Shown here: positions 52,717 to 60,732 of the stretch, piece after piece | Position numbering within the stretch: position 1 is the stretch's first letter | Layout: each line of letters begins with the position of its first letter | Assembly (NCBI RefSeq): GCF_025770735.1 | Contig: NZ_JAODPB010000001.1 | Span: 186,001-250,000, forward strand | Source: Shouchella tritolerans | Lineage (GTDB): Bacteria; Bacillota; Bacilli; Bacillales; Bacillaceae_D | DNA: 64,000 nt | Direction: 5' to 3' | Notes under the pieces: model-generated | What the model saw: the letters and a program-made list of their open reading frames with translations, nothing else | Databases searched by the model: none | Told to the model about the DNA's origin: nothing | Made by a program: the position numbers and the translations under genes

Positions 52717-53148
52717 TTAAAATGTGCTAAACACTTCGGCGCACTCTGCTTCAAGTGGCTGGTAAAAACAGTGGCTTTTGAAGCGTCCGGCATTCCATTG
52801 CCCCCACCATTGCGCCGGACAGGCACCTTCAGGCCGGAAAAACCAGAGCGAAAAGCTAGCTGGATGCGTTCTCTCCCCGTTTACAAGCCTGCGCGCCAGG
52901 CGCCGTTCCCTTTCTCTTGCTCGTTGATAAAAATAGCTTTTTTGCACCGCTTCGAATCCGCCAGGGGATTGGAAAGCCATTTGCGGGATCGTCCTTATAT
53001 TAGTGAAATCAAGACAGTCGACGCGCACACGGTTGACCATCACATTTCCTGCCATAAGCATGCCTTCCTCGCCTTCACCTTCTGCCTCTGCTCTTATAAG
53101 ACGGGCGAGCATATCAATATCATTGGATGATGCTTGAATAACAGCCAA
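52717..53148 (-). CDS. cwlJ: Spore germination cell-wall hydrolase CwlJ
   Basis: 143 residues, the size of CwlJ, consisting only of the SleB/CwlJ hydrolase domain: MLARLIRAEAEGEGEEGMLM with the catalytic Glu, MVNRVRV, and the C-terminal SLWFFRPEGACPAQWWGQ and HCFYQP segments. It degrades spore cortex muramic-lactam peptidoglycan during germination. There is no signal peptide, as expected for a protein made in the mother cell. TTG 53148 lies seven bases after GGAGG and is the start. A clear sigma-E promoter is not visible to me. Confidence 0.93.
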   Translation of the reverse strand: MAVIQASSNDIDMLARLIRAEAEGEGEEGMLMAGNVMVNRVRVDCLDFTNIRTIPQMAFQSPGGFEAVQKSYFYQRARERERRLARRLVNGERTHPASFSLWFFRPEGACPAQWWGQWNAGRFKSHCFYQPLEAECAEVFSTF

Positions 53149-53438
53149 TTTGACACCTCCACATGTGAATACACTCAAGGTTGGTGAACGTATCCGAACT
53201 GCCAATAATACAAAAAATTTTAAAAAACAGAGCTTCTGCTTAAACCGAGTCGTTTTTAAAGATATGATCAGGCAATTAAGAATATGCCCTAGAAAAGAGA
53301 CCTCAGCTTGTATACATTTCATTTGAAAAATAGGAGGTGGAAAAACGCGCTTTACTTTTTGCTTGCACAGAAAGAAAAGGTGTGTAATACTGTGTATGTA
53401 GATATAAACAGATGAACAATGAAAAAGGACTGTTGCAT

Positions 53439-54170
53439 ATGGCGAATGCCTTAAAACTGCTGCTAGTCGAGTTTCGGGAAATGGGTATGGGCCGTTGGAT
53501 CGGGATTGTGGCTACCGCTTTGCTATGGGGCGTCTTGTACAGCATGCTTGTCGTTGATATTGGGCCACGGATTGAAAAGGGCGTTATCGCCCCAGGCTTA
53601 GGCGTCGTATTGTTCGTTATGTGGCTATTCTTCCCCGTTTTCTTTGTGCGCGGGGAAGCTTATCGGATACGGGATCCATACGGTAAAGTGGCCGTTCCTG
53701 ATATTTATGTGCTTTTGAAAATGATGCCACTCAAAAATAGCGAAAAGGCGCTAAATCGGATGTTAAGCATGTCGGCTTTTATTTTAGTGGCCAATGCCTT
53801 TCTTAATGTATCGATTTTTGCTAGTGCTTTTCTAATCGGGCACTCGCCCTTTTGGGACGTAAAGGCGGCATTAGCTTGGGTGCTACTAACGTGGGTGAGC
53901 GGGCTTTTTTGGGTGGCATGTGAGCCTTATGCCCGCACATACCGCCATCGGGATTGGTTGGATTTTCTCGCCTGGCTAGCCCCTGTGGTTGCTGTATTAT
54001 CATTGGTTGGTTGGCTCACTGGTTTATGGTTCTTCGGCATTGTTATTTATTTTTTATTCCAATCGCCGCTAGTAACGTTGGCTGTGCTGTTAGTGTTGCT
54101 TGTCATTCAGTTTTTCGTCACCTTCAAAGTGGTTACAGCAGCCTTTGAAAAGGTGGATTACTATGTCTGA
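53439..54170 (+). CDS. Membrane protein of a GntR-ABC operon (YhcE-like)
   Basis: 243 residues with about six hydrophobic segments and no recognised domain. A charged stretch RGEAYRIRDPYGKVAVPDIY follows TM2. Its size and place before a small GntR regulator and ABC ATPases recall yhcE of the B. subtilis yhcEFG order. It may be the membrane part of the transporter with the downstream ATPase. ATG 53439 has AAAAAGGA nine bases upstream. A possible promoter is TTGCAC-N16-TAATAC near 53365-53392. It overlaps the next gene by 8 bp. Confidence 0.68.
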   Translation: MANALKLLLVEFREMGMGRWIGIVATALLWGVLYSMLVVDIGPRIEKGVIAPGLGVVLFVMWLFFPVFFVRGEAYRIRDPYGKVAVPDIYVLLKMMPLKNSEKALNRMLSMSAFILVANAFLNVSIFASAFLIGHSPFWDVKAALAWVLLTWVSGLFWVACEPYARTYRHRDWLDFLAWLAPVVAVLSLVGWLTGLWFFGIVIYFLFQSPLVTLAVLLVLLVIQFFVTFKVVTAAFEKVDYYV

Positions 54171-54558
54171 TCGGTTGCCGATTCAACTGGATGAGTCGAG
54201 CCGCACGCCCATTTATGATCAAATTGAAGCACAGCTGAAATCGTTGATTGTGAGCGGCCAACTTCCGGCTGGAACGGCATTGCCGTCGATTCGGAAGCTA
54301 GCCGCGTCACTGTCTTGCAGCGTCATTACGACGAGGCGGTCTTACCAAAACCTTGAGCAACAAGGCTACATTAAAACGATCCAAGGGAAAGGAACGTTTG
54401 TGAGCGAGATGAGCATGAAAGACCAGTCGGAGCAAAAACAAGAAGCGGTGCAAAAAGCGTTAGAGCAAGCTGCTGCAGTAGGAAGAAGCTATGGTTACAG
54501 CAAGGAAGAGCTGGCCAATTGGTTTGCTGCTGTTTTAGAAGGGGGGCAAGAACGATGA
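54163..54558 (+). CDS. GntR-family regulator, YtrA subfamily
   Basis: 131 residues: an N-terminal winged helix-turn-helix (TPIYDQIEAQLKSLIVSGQL, LPSIRKLAASLSCSVITTRR, GYIKTIQGKGTFV) and a short C-terminal helical dimerisation tail, which is the YtrA subfamily layout. Such regulators sit in and repress ABC transporter operons and often respond to cell-envelope stress. The start ATG overlaps the preceding gene and the stop overlaps the ATPase gene (ATGA). It is probably autoregulatory. Confidence 0.88.
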   Translation: MSDRLPIQLDESSRTPIYDQIEAQLKSLIVSGQLPAGTALPSIRKLAASLSCSVITTRRSYQNLEQQGYIKTIQGKGTFVSEMSMKDQSEQKQEAVQKALEQAAAVGRSYGYSKEELANWFAAVLEGGQER

Positions 54559-55433
54559 TCGTATGCACAGAGATCGAAAAGCAGGTGGACGCTCGTTTTA
54601 CAACTGGGCCCATTTCCTTGCAGGTTGAACCAGGAACCGTTACTGCTCTCGTAGGAAAAAATGGTTCAGGAAAAAGCACGATTTTGCGGATGCTTTCCGG
54701 CATGGTTCTTCCCGATGCAGGGACAATCGAACGGTTTGGCCAACAAGTAGAAGAAAAAGAATGGAAAAATCAGCTCGCCTTCATTCCACAAACTAGCAAA
54801 TCGTTTGAAAAGTACACACTTTCCCATTTAGCCGCCATATACCGGATTGGCTTTCAAACTTGGAACGAACAGCGTTTTTTGCAGCTTGTAGAGCAGTACC
54901 GTTTGCCTCTCAATAAGCAAATAAGCCAATTTTCCGGGGGGATGCAAAGAGTCGCACTTGCCGTTTTAGCACTTTCAAGAAACTCTAAAGTGCTCATTAT
55001 GGATGAACCTTTTGCAGGCGTCGATATTGAATCACAAGAATGGCTTCGTGCCGAATGGCTTCATTACTTGGAAGAAGATCCAGAAAGGGCGATTGTCTTT
55101 TCGAGTCATGTGCCTGATGAAATCAAAGATTTAGCCGATTTTATTATTTGCATGCAAGACGGCAAACAGACAGGTTGCTATGAGAAAGACACGTTGCTGA
55201 GCAGTTGGGCTCGCTTTTGGTCAGTTGCCGATTTAAATGTTGTGCGAAACATGGCAGGGGTTCAATCCGTAATACAGAGAGGCCCGCAAATCGAAATCAT
55301 TTCAAGTGACAATGGGCAAACAGAAGCAGCGATGCATGCCATCGGTTTAGAAATCACTATGAAGCAGCCGCTTAAAATGGCAGAGATCTTGCGGTTGCTT
55401 ATCCAAGAAAGGGAGATGGAAGATGACGCTTGA
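54555..55433 (+). CDS. ABC transporter ATP-binding protein (YhcG/YtrB-like)
   Basis: 292 residues. Walker A VGKNGSGKST is at about residues 33-42, the Q-loop IPQTSKSF, signature FSGGMQR, Walker B VLIMDEPFAGVD, and H-loop SSHV. A C-terminal 80-residue extension follows. ATG 54555 is preceded by GGGGGG. It likely works with the membrane protein at the head of the operon. The end overlaps the next ATPase gene by 11 bp. Confidence 0.88.
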   Translation: MIVCTEIEKQVDARFTTGPISLQVEPGTVTALVGKNGSGKSTILRMLSGMVLPDAGTIERFGQQVEEKEWKNQLAFIPQTSKSFEKYTLSHLAAIYRIGFQTWNEQRFLQLVEQYRLPLNKQISQFSGGMQRVALAVLALSRNSKVLIMDEPFAGVDIESQEWLRAEWLHYLEEDPERAIVFSSHVPDEIKDLADFIICMQDGKQTGCYEKDTLLSSWARFWSVADLNVVRNMAGVQSVIQRGPQIEIISSDNGQTEAAMHAIGLEITMKQPLKMAEILRLLIQEREMEDDA

Positions 55434-56325
55434 AATTAAGCAAGTGCGGAAACGGTTCAACCAACATGTTGCCGTAGACGGGATTTCCGTTAGCGTTGAA
55501 AAAGGCAATATGTTCGGGATGCTTGGCGCGAACGGAGCTGGAAAAACAACGACATTTCGAATGATTTTAGGATTGCTCGAACCGACGGAAGGTTCGATTA
55601 CTTGGGAAAACAAGCAACTTTCTTATAAAAATACCCATTTGATTGGCTACTTGCCTGAAGAACGGGGGCTGTACCCAAAACTTACTGTTCGGGACCAGCT
55701 TACGTATTTAGGGAAGTTGAAAGGAATGAAAACGCAAGACATCCATAAAGAGGTCAAACAGTGGCTTAAACGGTTCCAAGTAGAAGAATATGAAACAAAG
55801 AAAGTGGAAGAACTGTCGAAAGGGAATCAACAAAAAATCCAATTTATTGCAGCAGTGCTCCATAAGCCAGAGCTGTTAATTTTAGACGAACCGTTTAGCG
55901 GCCTCGATCCAGTAAACTCAGACATGTTGAAAAACGCTGTCCGTTATTTGCAGGAACTTGGCACGACGATTGTGTTTTCAAGCCATCAAATGCGCAATGT
56001 CGAGGAAATGTGCGAAGACATTATCATGCTAAAGCGTGGGAAAGCGGTGCTGCAAGGCAAATTGACTGACATTAAACGCAGCTATGGCATAAAAAATGTC
56101 TCGATTCATGCTGATTATGATTTGTCATTTTTAGCTTCCGATCCCCATGTAACAAATTTGACGCCAATTAAAAATGGCGTTATCGCCCGGGTCGAAAATG
56201 AAGAAGCGGCAAAAGCTGTGTTTGCGCGCGTTGCCGAAAAAGGCTTTGTCCGCAAATTTGAAGTGGAAGAACCGAGCTTGCATGATATTTTCATTGACCA
56301 AGTGGGAGGCGGAGCGAATGAATAA
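55423..56325 (+). CDS. yhaQ: ABC transporter ATP-binding protein (YhaQ/NatA-like)
   Basis: 300 residues, the size of YhaQ. Walker A LGANGAGKTT, then LPEERGLYPKLTV typical for the NatA/YhaQ group, signature LSKGNQQK, Walker B LLILDEPFSGLD, and SSHQM. A C-terminal DUF4162-like domain (IKNVSIHADYDLSF onward) completes it. Its partner is the permease encoded next, whose gene it overlaps by 8 bp. NatAB relatives expel sodium; for YhaQP this is only a suggestion. Confidence 0.85.
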   Translation: MTLEIKQVRKRFNQHVAVDGISVSVEKGNMFGMLGANGAGKTTTFRMILGLLEPTEGSITWENKQLSYKNTHLIGYLPEERGLYPKLTVRDQLTYLGKLKGMKTQDIHKEVKQWLKRFQVEEYETKKVEELSKGNQQKIQFIAAVLHKPELLILDEPFSGLDPVNSDMLKNAVRYLQELGTTIVFSSHQMRNVEEMCEDIIMLKRGKAVLQGKLTDIKRSYGIKNVSIHADYDLSFLASDPHVTNLTPIKNGVIARVENEEAAKAVFARVAEKGFVRKFEVEEPSLHDIFIDQVGGGANE

Positions 56326-57574
56326 TTTTTGGACGATAGTCGGCCATACTGCAGGAAGCCGGCTAAAGGCAAAATCGTTTATCATTTCCACAGTGGTAAT
56401 CATGGCGATTGTCATTATTGCCACAAACATTTCATCGATCATCTCTGCATTTTCAGGAGATGAGGAAAATGAAGTCCAGCAAGTCGCTATTATCGATGAA
56501 ACCGAAAACGCAGGGGATGTGGCAACGATACTTGCAACCCCCCATGAGGAATCGTTGTATTCATTTTCAGTCGTAGAAGATGCATCTTTGAAAGCAACTC
56601 TTGATAGCGCCCGAAACGGCGACTATGATTATGTGCTTCACTTAAATGGCTCGCAAAGTGAACTAAACGCTACTCTCTATGGCGGGGGCGATGATTACGA
56701 AACAGTAGCTGCGATTGAGCAGGAAGTACAGCGTGTCAAAGAAGCGGTATTAACGAGTGCGCTAAATTTGAGCGAGTCTGACCTTGCCGCTATTTTTGAA
56801 CCGATCATCTTTGCGCAGGAACCATTGGAAGAAGGGGCTGCGATAGAGACGGAAGAATCGCAAATGCAGGCCTCCTTTACTGTATTAGGCGTGACCTATG
56901 TGTTGTTTTTTATCATTGTTTCTTTTGGCGTCATGATTGCCACAGAGGTAGCAGTCGAAAAGTCCTCTCGAGTGATGGAACTGATTGTTTCCAGCGTGAA
57001 TCCGGTCGTGCAAATGTTTGGCAAATTAGTCGGCATTGGTCTTGTCGGCATCGTCAATATGGTTGCAATTGGGGCAGCGTTAGTCATTGGCATGTTGATT
57101 GGCGGGAATGAGATTGGCGATCTTTTAAGCGGCGATTTCATTGACATGAGCTTGCTCGGTTACGCGTTTTTCTTAACGATTCTTGGCTATTTCTTGTTTG
57201 GTGGTATTGCGGCTACATTAGGCGCCCTTGTCAGCCGAACGGAAGACGTCAATTCATCGATACAGCCACTGACCTTTATCGCCATGGCTGGATTCTTTAT
57301 CGTTTCATTTGGCTTAAGCACTCCAGATGCGCCATTTATTACGGTTGCCTCTTATATTCCATTTTTCACGCCGCAGCTTTTGACGATGCGGATTGGTATG
57401 GGCGTCATTGCTGGTTGGGAAATTGCGCTCTTGTTTGCACTTTTAATAGCAAGTGTGGTCGCCGTCAATATCTTGGCTGCCCGTGTGTATAAAGGCGGGG
57501 TTTTGATGTATGGCAAAGTGTCGATGAAAGAAGGCATCAAGCAGGCGTTGGCTTTGTCGAAAAAGGAAAAATAA
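56318..57574 (+). CDS. yhaP: ABC transporter permease (YhaP/NatB-like)
   Basis: 418 residues, matching YhaP in size. One N-terminal helix (SFIISTVVIMAIVIIATNISS) is followed by a 160-residue extracellular domain rich in acidic residues, then a cluster of six helices starting near residue 190, containing EKSSRVMELIVSSVNPVVQM, a strong ABC2-type permease motif. ATG 56318 follows GGGAGGCGG. It pairs with the preceding ATPase, possibly for Na+ or toxic compound extrusion. It is the last gene of the five-gene operon. Confidence 0.87.
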   Translation: MNNFWTIVGHTAGSRLKAKSFIISTVVIMAIVIIATNISSIISAFSGDEENEVQQVAIIDETENAGDVATILATPHEESLYSFSVVEDASLKATLDSARNGDYDYVLHLNGSQSELNATLYGGGDDYETVAAIEQEVQRVKEAVLTSALNLSESDLAAIFEPIIFAQEPLEEGAAIETEESQMQASFTVLGVTYVLFFIIVSFGVMIATEVAVEKSSRVMELIVSSVNPVVQMFGKLVGIGLVGIVNMVAIGAALVIGMLIGGNEIGDLLSGDFIDMSLLGYAFFLTILGYFLFGGIAATLGALVSRTEDVNSSIQPLTFIAMAGFFIVSFGLSTPDAPFITVASYIPFFTPQLLTMRIGMGVIAGWEIALLFALLIASVVAVNILAARVYKGGVLMYGKVSMKEGIKQALALSKKEK

Positions 57575-57587
57575 GCGCGGCAAAGGT

Positions 57588-57616
57588 TTGTTCTGAAGAT
57601 ACGAGTATGGTAAGAT
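57588..57616 (+). promoter_or_regulatory. Promoter of the leader ORF-yidC unit
   Basis: TTGTTC (57588-57593), a 17-bp spacer, TAAGAT (57611-57616). It starts a separate transcript after the ABC operon. Confidence 0.55.
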
Positions 57617-57655
57617 GGAAATATTGTGAATCGAGGCAGAAAGGAGGCGGATGAT

Positions 57656-57937
57656 GTGATTGACCTTTTAATGGAGTTGCCGATGTTGTGGGTCAGTGTA
57701 GCCCCTGTCATGGTCGTGGTCGCGATGGTTGCCTATGAAAACTTTAAGCTCCGTCGCATGCATATGCGGATGAAGCGGACAGTGCATGACACGGATAAGA
57801 CGGGCTGCGTTGATATGACTCCAGTCCGCCCCTTGGCGCTGTGGGCGCGGCCAAAAATTCCTTATTTCCGCGACAAAGGCTGCCAAGACGATGATGGTCC
57901 TTACCCTTGTTGCATGCACCAACAGATAGCTGCATAG
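57656..57937 (+). CDS. Candidate MifM-type regulatory arrest peptide upstream of yidC
   Basis: 93 codons from GTG 57656, with AGGAGG eight bases upstream. The product has one membrane segment (about residues 11-27, [17 protein letters not shown]) followed by the basic stretch [11 protein letters not shown], implying N-out/C-in insertion. The C-terminal part holds Trp63, a Pro/Arg-rich stretch, the acidic cluster Asp78-80 and PYPCC. It has no enzyme signature. B. subtilis MifM, 95 residues with one membrane helix and an arrest region with a Trp and an acidic cluster, sits before yidC2 and stalls when insertion is poor. Size, topology and position agree, and the hairpin described separately links its last codons to the yidC ribosome binding site. 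Clear sequence homology to MifM cannot be claimed from memory. Confidence 0.7.
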   Translation: MIDLLMELPMLWVSVAPVMVVVAMVAYENFKLRRMHMRMKRTVHDTDKTGCVDMTPVRPLALWARPKIPYFRDKGCQDDDGPYPCCMHQQIAA

Positions 57938-57952
57938 ACAACAAAGGGAGGA
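57898..57952 (+). promoter_or_regulatory. Hairpin sequestering the yidC Shine-Dalgarno sequence
   Basis: CCCTTGTTG (57904-57912), inside the last codons of the leader ORF, pairs with CAACaAAGGG (57939-57948, one bulged A). The GGG is the first half of the yidC GGGAGG. TCC (57898-57900) can pair with GGA (57950-57952), covering the other half. An inner helix ATGCA/TGCAT (57914-57918/57931-57935) strengthens it. A ribosome halted near codons 78-86 would occupy the 5' arm and free the site. Confidence 0.65.
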
Positions 57953-57962
57953 AAAGAAAGAA

Positions 57963-58760
57963 ATGAATAAAAAGAAAGTCATGCTTACACTTAGCGTCGT
58001 AATGGTTGCTTTCGTTTTAGCAGCCTGTAACACGAATGAACCGATCACAGCTGAATCAACTGGGTTTTGGAATTCATTTTTCGTCTACCCAATGTCATTT
58101 TTGATTACCTTTTTTTCTGATTTGACAGGTGGACACTTTGGTTGGGGCATCATTATTGTGACGATTTTAATCCGCTTGCTCATTTTGCCCCTTGCGCTAA
58201 AGTCACAAAAGAGCACACGGGCGATGCAGGCGCTTCGTCCCGAAATGCAAGAAATTCAGGAGAAGATGAAAAAAGCACAAGGCAATCCCGAAAAGCAACG
58301 GGAAGTACAAGCTGAGATGTTAAGTCTTTATCAAAAACACGGTGTGAATCCTGCCGCTGGATGTTTGCCTGCGCTTGTGCAAATTCCAATCGTAATGGCG
58401 CTTTATTTTGCGATTATGCGAACCGAAGAAATTGGCGTTGGCCCAGCTAGTGCGTTCCTATGGTTTAACTTAGGCAGCCCTGACTATATTTTGCCTGTCA
58501 TTGCTGGCATTACGACGTTTATTCAGTTTAAAATGTCAATGAGCCAAATGCCAGCGAATCCATTGGGCGAAGGTATGCCGAACCCAATGAACATCATGCT
58601 TTATATTATGCCAGTTATGATCGTGATTGCTGGGATCAGCTTGCCATCTGCGCTTGCTCTTTATTGGGTAATCGGTAACTTGTTTATGATTGTGCAAACG
58701 TACTTTATTATTGTCCGTCCTAATATGACAAAGGAAGAAGTACAAAAAGACAAAGCTTAA
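57963..58760 (+). CDS. yidC: Membrane protein insertase YidC/OxaA (YqjG-type paralogue)
   Basis: 265 residues. A lipoprotein signal peptide with Cys22 (LAAC) is followed by the five-helix insertase core: [25 protein letters not shown] with the conserved groove Arg, then the coiled cytoplasmic hairpin, and [16 protein letters not shown]. It inserts membrane proteins alone or with SecYEG. The gene is not beside rnpA-rpmH, so it corresponds to the second paralogue (YidC2/YqjG), which in B. subtilis is induced when the primary insertase fails. ATG 57963 lies eleven bases after GGGAGG, which is buried in a hairpin with the upstream ORF. Confidence 0.95.
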   Translation: MNKKKVMLTLSVVMVAFVLAACNTNEPITAESTGFWNSFFVYPMSFLITFFSDLTGGHFGWGIIIVTILIRLLILPLALKSQKSTRAMQALRPEMQEIQEKMKKAQGNPEKQREVQAEMLSLYQKHGVNPAAGCLPALVQIPIVMALYFAIMRTEEIGVGPASAFLWFNLGSPDYILPVIAGITTFIQFKMSMSQMPANPLGEGMPNPMNIMLYIMPVMIVIAGISLPSALALYWVIGNLFMIVQTYFIIVRPNMTKEEVQKDKA

Positions 58761-58770
58761 CCTGAATTAA

Positions 58771-58802
58771 ACAGCCTTGACTCACGTCAAGGCTGTTTTT
58801 TT
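58771..58802. terminator. Bidirectional terminator between yidC and hemQ
   Basis: ACAGCCTTGAC (58771-58781) and GTCAAGGCTGT (58786-58796) pair perfectly, with T-tract on the plus strand. Confidence 0.88.
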
Positions 58803-59550
58803 AAATGTGGAAATAAGCAGGAATCCGGTCTTTTTCAAGAATGTTGCCTACGTAAAAAGAGCCAAACTCGCCGTAACGGGCAGAGACTTCATCAAAACGC
58901 ATTTCGTAAACAAGCTTCTTAAATTGCAGGACGTCGTCTGAAAAGAGCGTGACGCCCCATTCCCAATCGTCAAACCCGACAGAACCGGAAATGATTTGCT
59001 TCACGACGCCTGCGTAGCCGCGTCCGATCATGCCATGACTGCGCATTAGGTTTTTACGCTCTTCCATCGGCAACATATACCAATTGTCGTTGCCTTCGCG
59101 GCGCTTGTCCATTGGGTAGAAACATACATGCTTCCACCGCGGCAATTCTGGATATAAGCGTGAGCGCACATACGGGTTTTCATACGGATCTTCATCTGAA
59201 TCACCGGCTAAATAATTACTCAATTCTACAACGGAAACGTATGAATATGTTGGGATCGTATAAGCAGCGAGCCCTGATTTGTTAAAGGCATTCTCGATCT
59301 CATTTAGTTCTTCCATTGTCGGGCGCAGCAGCATCATCATAATATCTGCTTTTTGACCGACAATCGAATAGAGAGCGTGGCTGCCTTTTCCGGCTTTTTC
59401 CGTCCCTTCCCATTTCGACACAAGTGCTTCAAATTCATTGAGCATTTGTTCCCGTTCTGAGGCAGAAACGGTTTTCCAGGAATTCCAGTCGATTTTGCGA
59501 AAATCATGTAGGACGTACCAGCCGTCCAATGTTTTTGCAGCTTCATTCAT
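58801..59550 (-). CDS. hemQ: Coproheme decarboxylase (HemQ/ChdC)
   Basis: 249 residues, chlorite-dismutase fold. Catalytic Tyr145 (CFYPMDKRR) and the proximal heme ligand His172 ([13 protein letters not shown]) are both in place at the positions known for Bacillales enzymes. It converts Fe-coproporphyrin III to heme b by two oxidative decarboxylations, the last step of the coproporphyrin-dependent pathway. The start is ATG 59550; a GGAGG lies upstream (59560s). The neighbourhood with pta and lipL is conserved with B. subtilis ywfI-pta-ywfL, here with an enoyl-CoA hydratase gene inserted. Confidence 0.95.
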   Translation of the reverse strand: MNEAAKTLDGWYVLHDFRKIDWNSWKTVSASEREQMLNEFEALVSKWEGTEKAGKGSHALYSIVGQKADIMMMLLRPTMEELNEIENAFNKSGLAAYTIPTYSYVSVVELSNYLAGDSDEDPYENPYVRSRLYPELPRWKHVCFYPMDKRREGNDNWYMLPMEERKNLMRSHGMIGRGYAGVVKQIISGSVGFDDWEWGVTLFSDDVLQFKKLVYEMRFDEVSARYGEFGSFYVGNILEKDRIPAYFHI

Positions 59551-59731
59551 TGTAGATGGACCTCCAATATATTCATATTACTTCCACTATAACATAGATG
59601 GACGTTTTTTCATCATTCCTGCCCACTTGCTAATCAAAAACCATCGCTGGGTATTAAAGGAGAAATGTAAATCGTTGTGGCAGGATAAACGCCAGAAAGT
59701 AAATGAAGGACAATCTGCAGAAAATGCAAGC

Positions 59732-59760
59732 GATCCGCTGGTTAGTAGAACCAGCGGATC
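59732..59760 (-). terminator. Hairpin at the end of the enoyl-CoA hydratase gene
   Basis: GATCCGCTGGTT (59732-59743) and AACCAGCGGATC (59749-59760) pair perfectly; it begins two bases after the stop. The T-tract is poor. Confidence 0.65.
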
Positions 59761-59762
59761 GT

Positions 59763-60551
59763 TCAGCTTGTCGTGTCTTCCATGTCTAGGGCTTTTCCGT
59801 TTGCTGGCACTTTTAAAAAGCGCTCAAGCGCTAATCGGTGTTCACGAGAGGCACCTGCTTCTCGCTGGGCCGTGACTTCCATTTCCAATAGTTCCGCTAA
59901 ATGGTGGTCAAAACTTTCGCGGAAATTCTGTTTCATGAGTCGGTAAGCGGTAGGGGGCAATTGTTTACAGCGTTTAATGTAAGGTGCGGCTTCGCCAATG
60001 CTATGGATAAGGCCCATTGCTTTTGCTTCCTCGGCGTCGAACATTCCTTTAATCGCTAGTTCCAAGCTTTTCGGGTAGCCAATCAAACGCGGCAAAAAGT
60101 AGGATGCTCCGGCATCAGGCACAAGCCCTATCTCTAAAAAGCCTAATGCAAATCGTGCCTCTTTGCGGGCGATACGGAAATCACAAGCAAGGGCAATGCT
60201 CAAACCAGCACCTACGGCAGTGCCATTTATATCAGCGATAAGTGGCTTGCCAATTTGTACCATTAATGCAATGAGGCGATTATAGGTTTCGCGCAGCGCC
60301 TTTCCATAATTGAAATGCTCTTGTTCGGCTAAATCAATTGACTTTAAATCAGCGCCTGAACAAAAAGCATCACCGCTGCCTGTTAGGACAATAACGGTCA
60401 CATCTTCCCGTTCATTTGCCTCTGAAAGTATGTTGTACAACTGTTCATGGCAGGCGTCATTTAAAGCATTTTTGACTTCTGGCCGGTTGATCGTGATCGT
60501 GGCAACTTTGTCTTCGACTTGGAGTGTTATGAGTGGTTGATCCATTGTCAT
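59763..60551 (-). CDS. Enoyl-CoA hydratase/isomerase family protein
   Basis: 262 residues, crotonase fold. Oxyanion-hole segments are FCSGADLKSID and NGTAVGAGLSIALACDFRIA; the family pattern ALGFLEIGLVPDAGASYFLPRLIG follows. The residue after the second Gly-rich segment is Glu in FLEIGLVPDAG, but the second catalytic Glu of true hydratases appears as Asp, so an isomerase or other crotonase activity is possible. The start is ATG 60551, five bases after GGAGG. It is probably for fatty-acid or amino-acid catabolism; no other beta-oxidation gene is near. Confidence 0.86.
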   Translation of the reverse strand: MTMDQPLITLQVEDKVATITINRPEVKNALNDACHEQLYNILSEANEREDVTVIVLTGSGDAFCSGADLKSIDLAEQEHFNYGKALRETYNRLIALMVQIGKPLIADINGTAVGAGLSIALACDFRIARKEARFALGFLEIGLVPDAGASYFLPRLIGYPKSLELAIKGMFDAEEAKAMGLIHSIGEAAPYIKRCKQLPPTAYRLMKQNFRESFDHHLAELLEMEVTAQREAGASREHRLALERFLKVPANGKALDMEDTTS

Positions 60552-60661
60552 TGCATCCTCCTTTATCCTTTTAGTATTCGACTTTTAGGCTGAAAACCCT
60601 TTCCTTATATGGAAGCGTAATCTAAATGAGGATTTTTAAAATTGACGCTTCAGCAAAGGAG

Positions 60662-60688
60662 GTTTCCTTTTTAAATAAAGAGGGGTAT
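60662..60688 (+). promoter_or_regulatory. Possible sigma-B promoter of pta
   Basis: GTTTCC (60662-60667), 15-bp spacer, GGGTAT (60683-60688). The -10 is perfect and the -35 is four of six for sigma-B. Confidence 0.4.
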
Positions 60689-60732
60689 CCTAAATATAGA
60701 AGAGAAATGATGACTTTTAAGGAGGTTAAATC

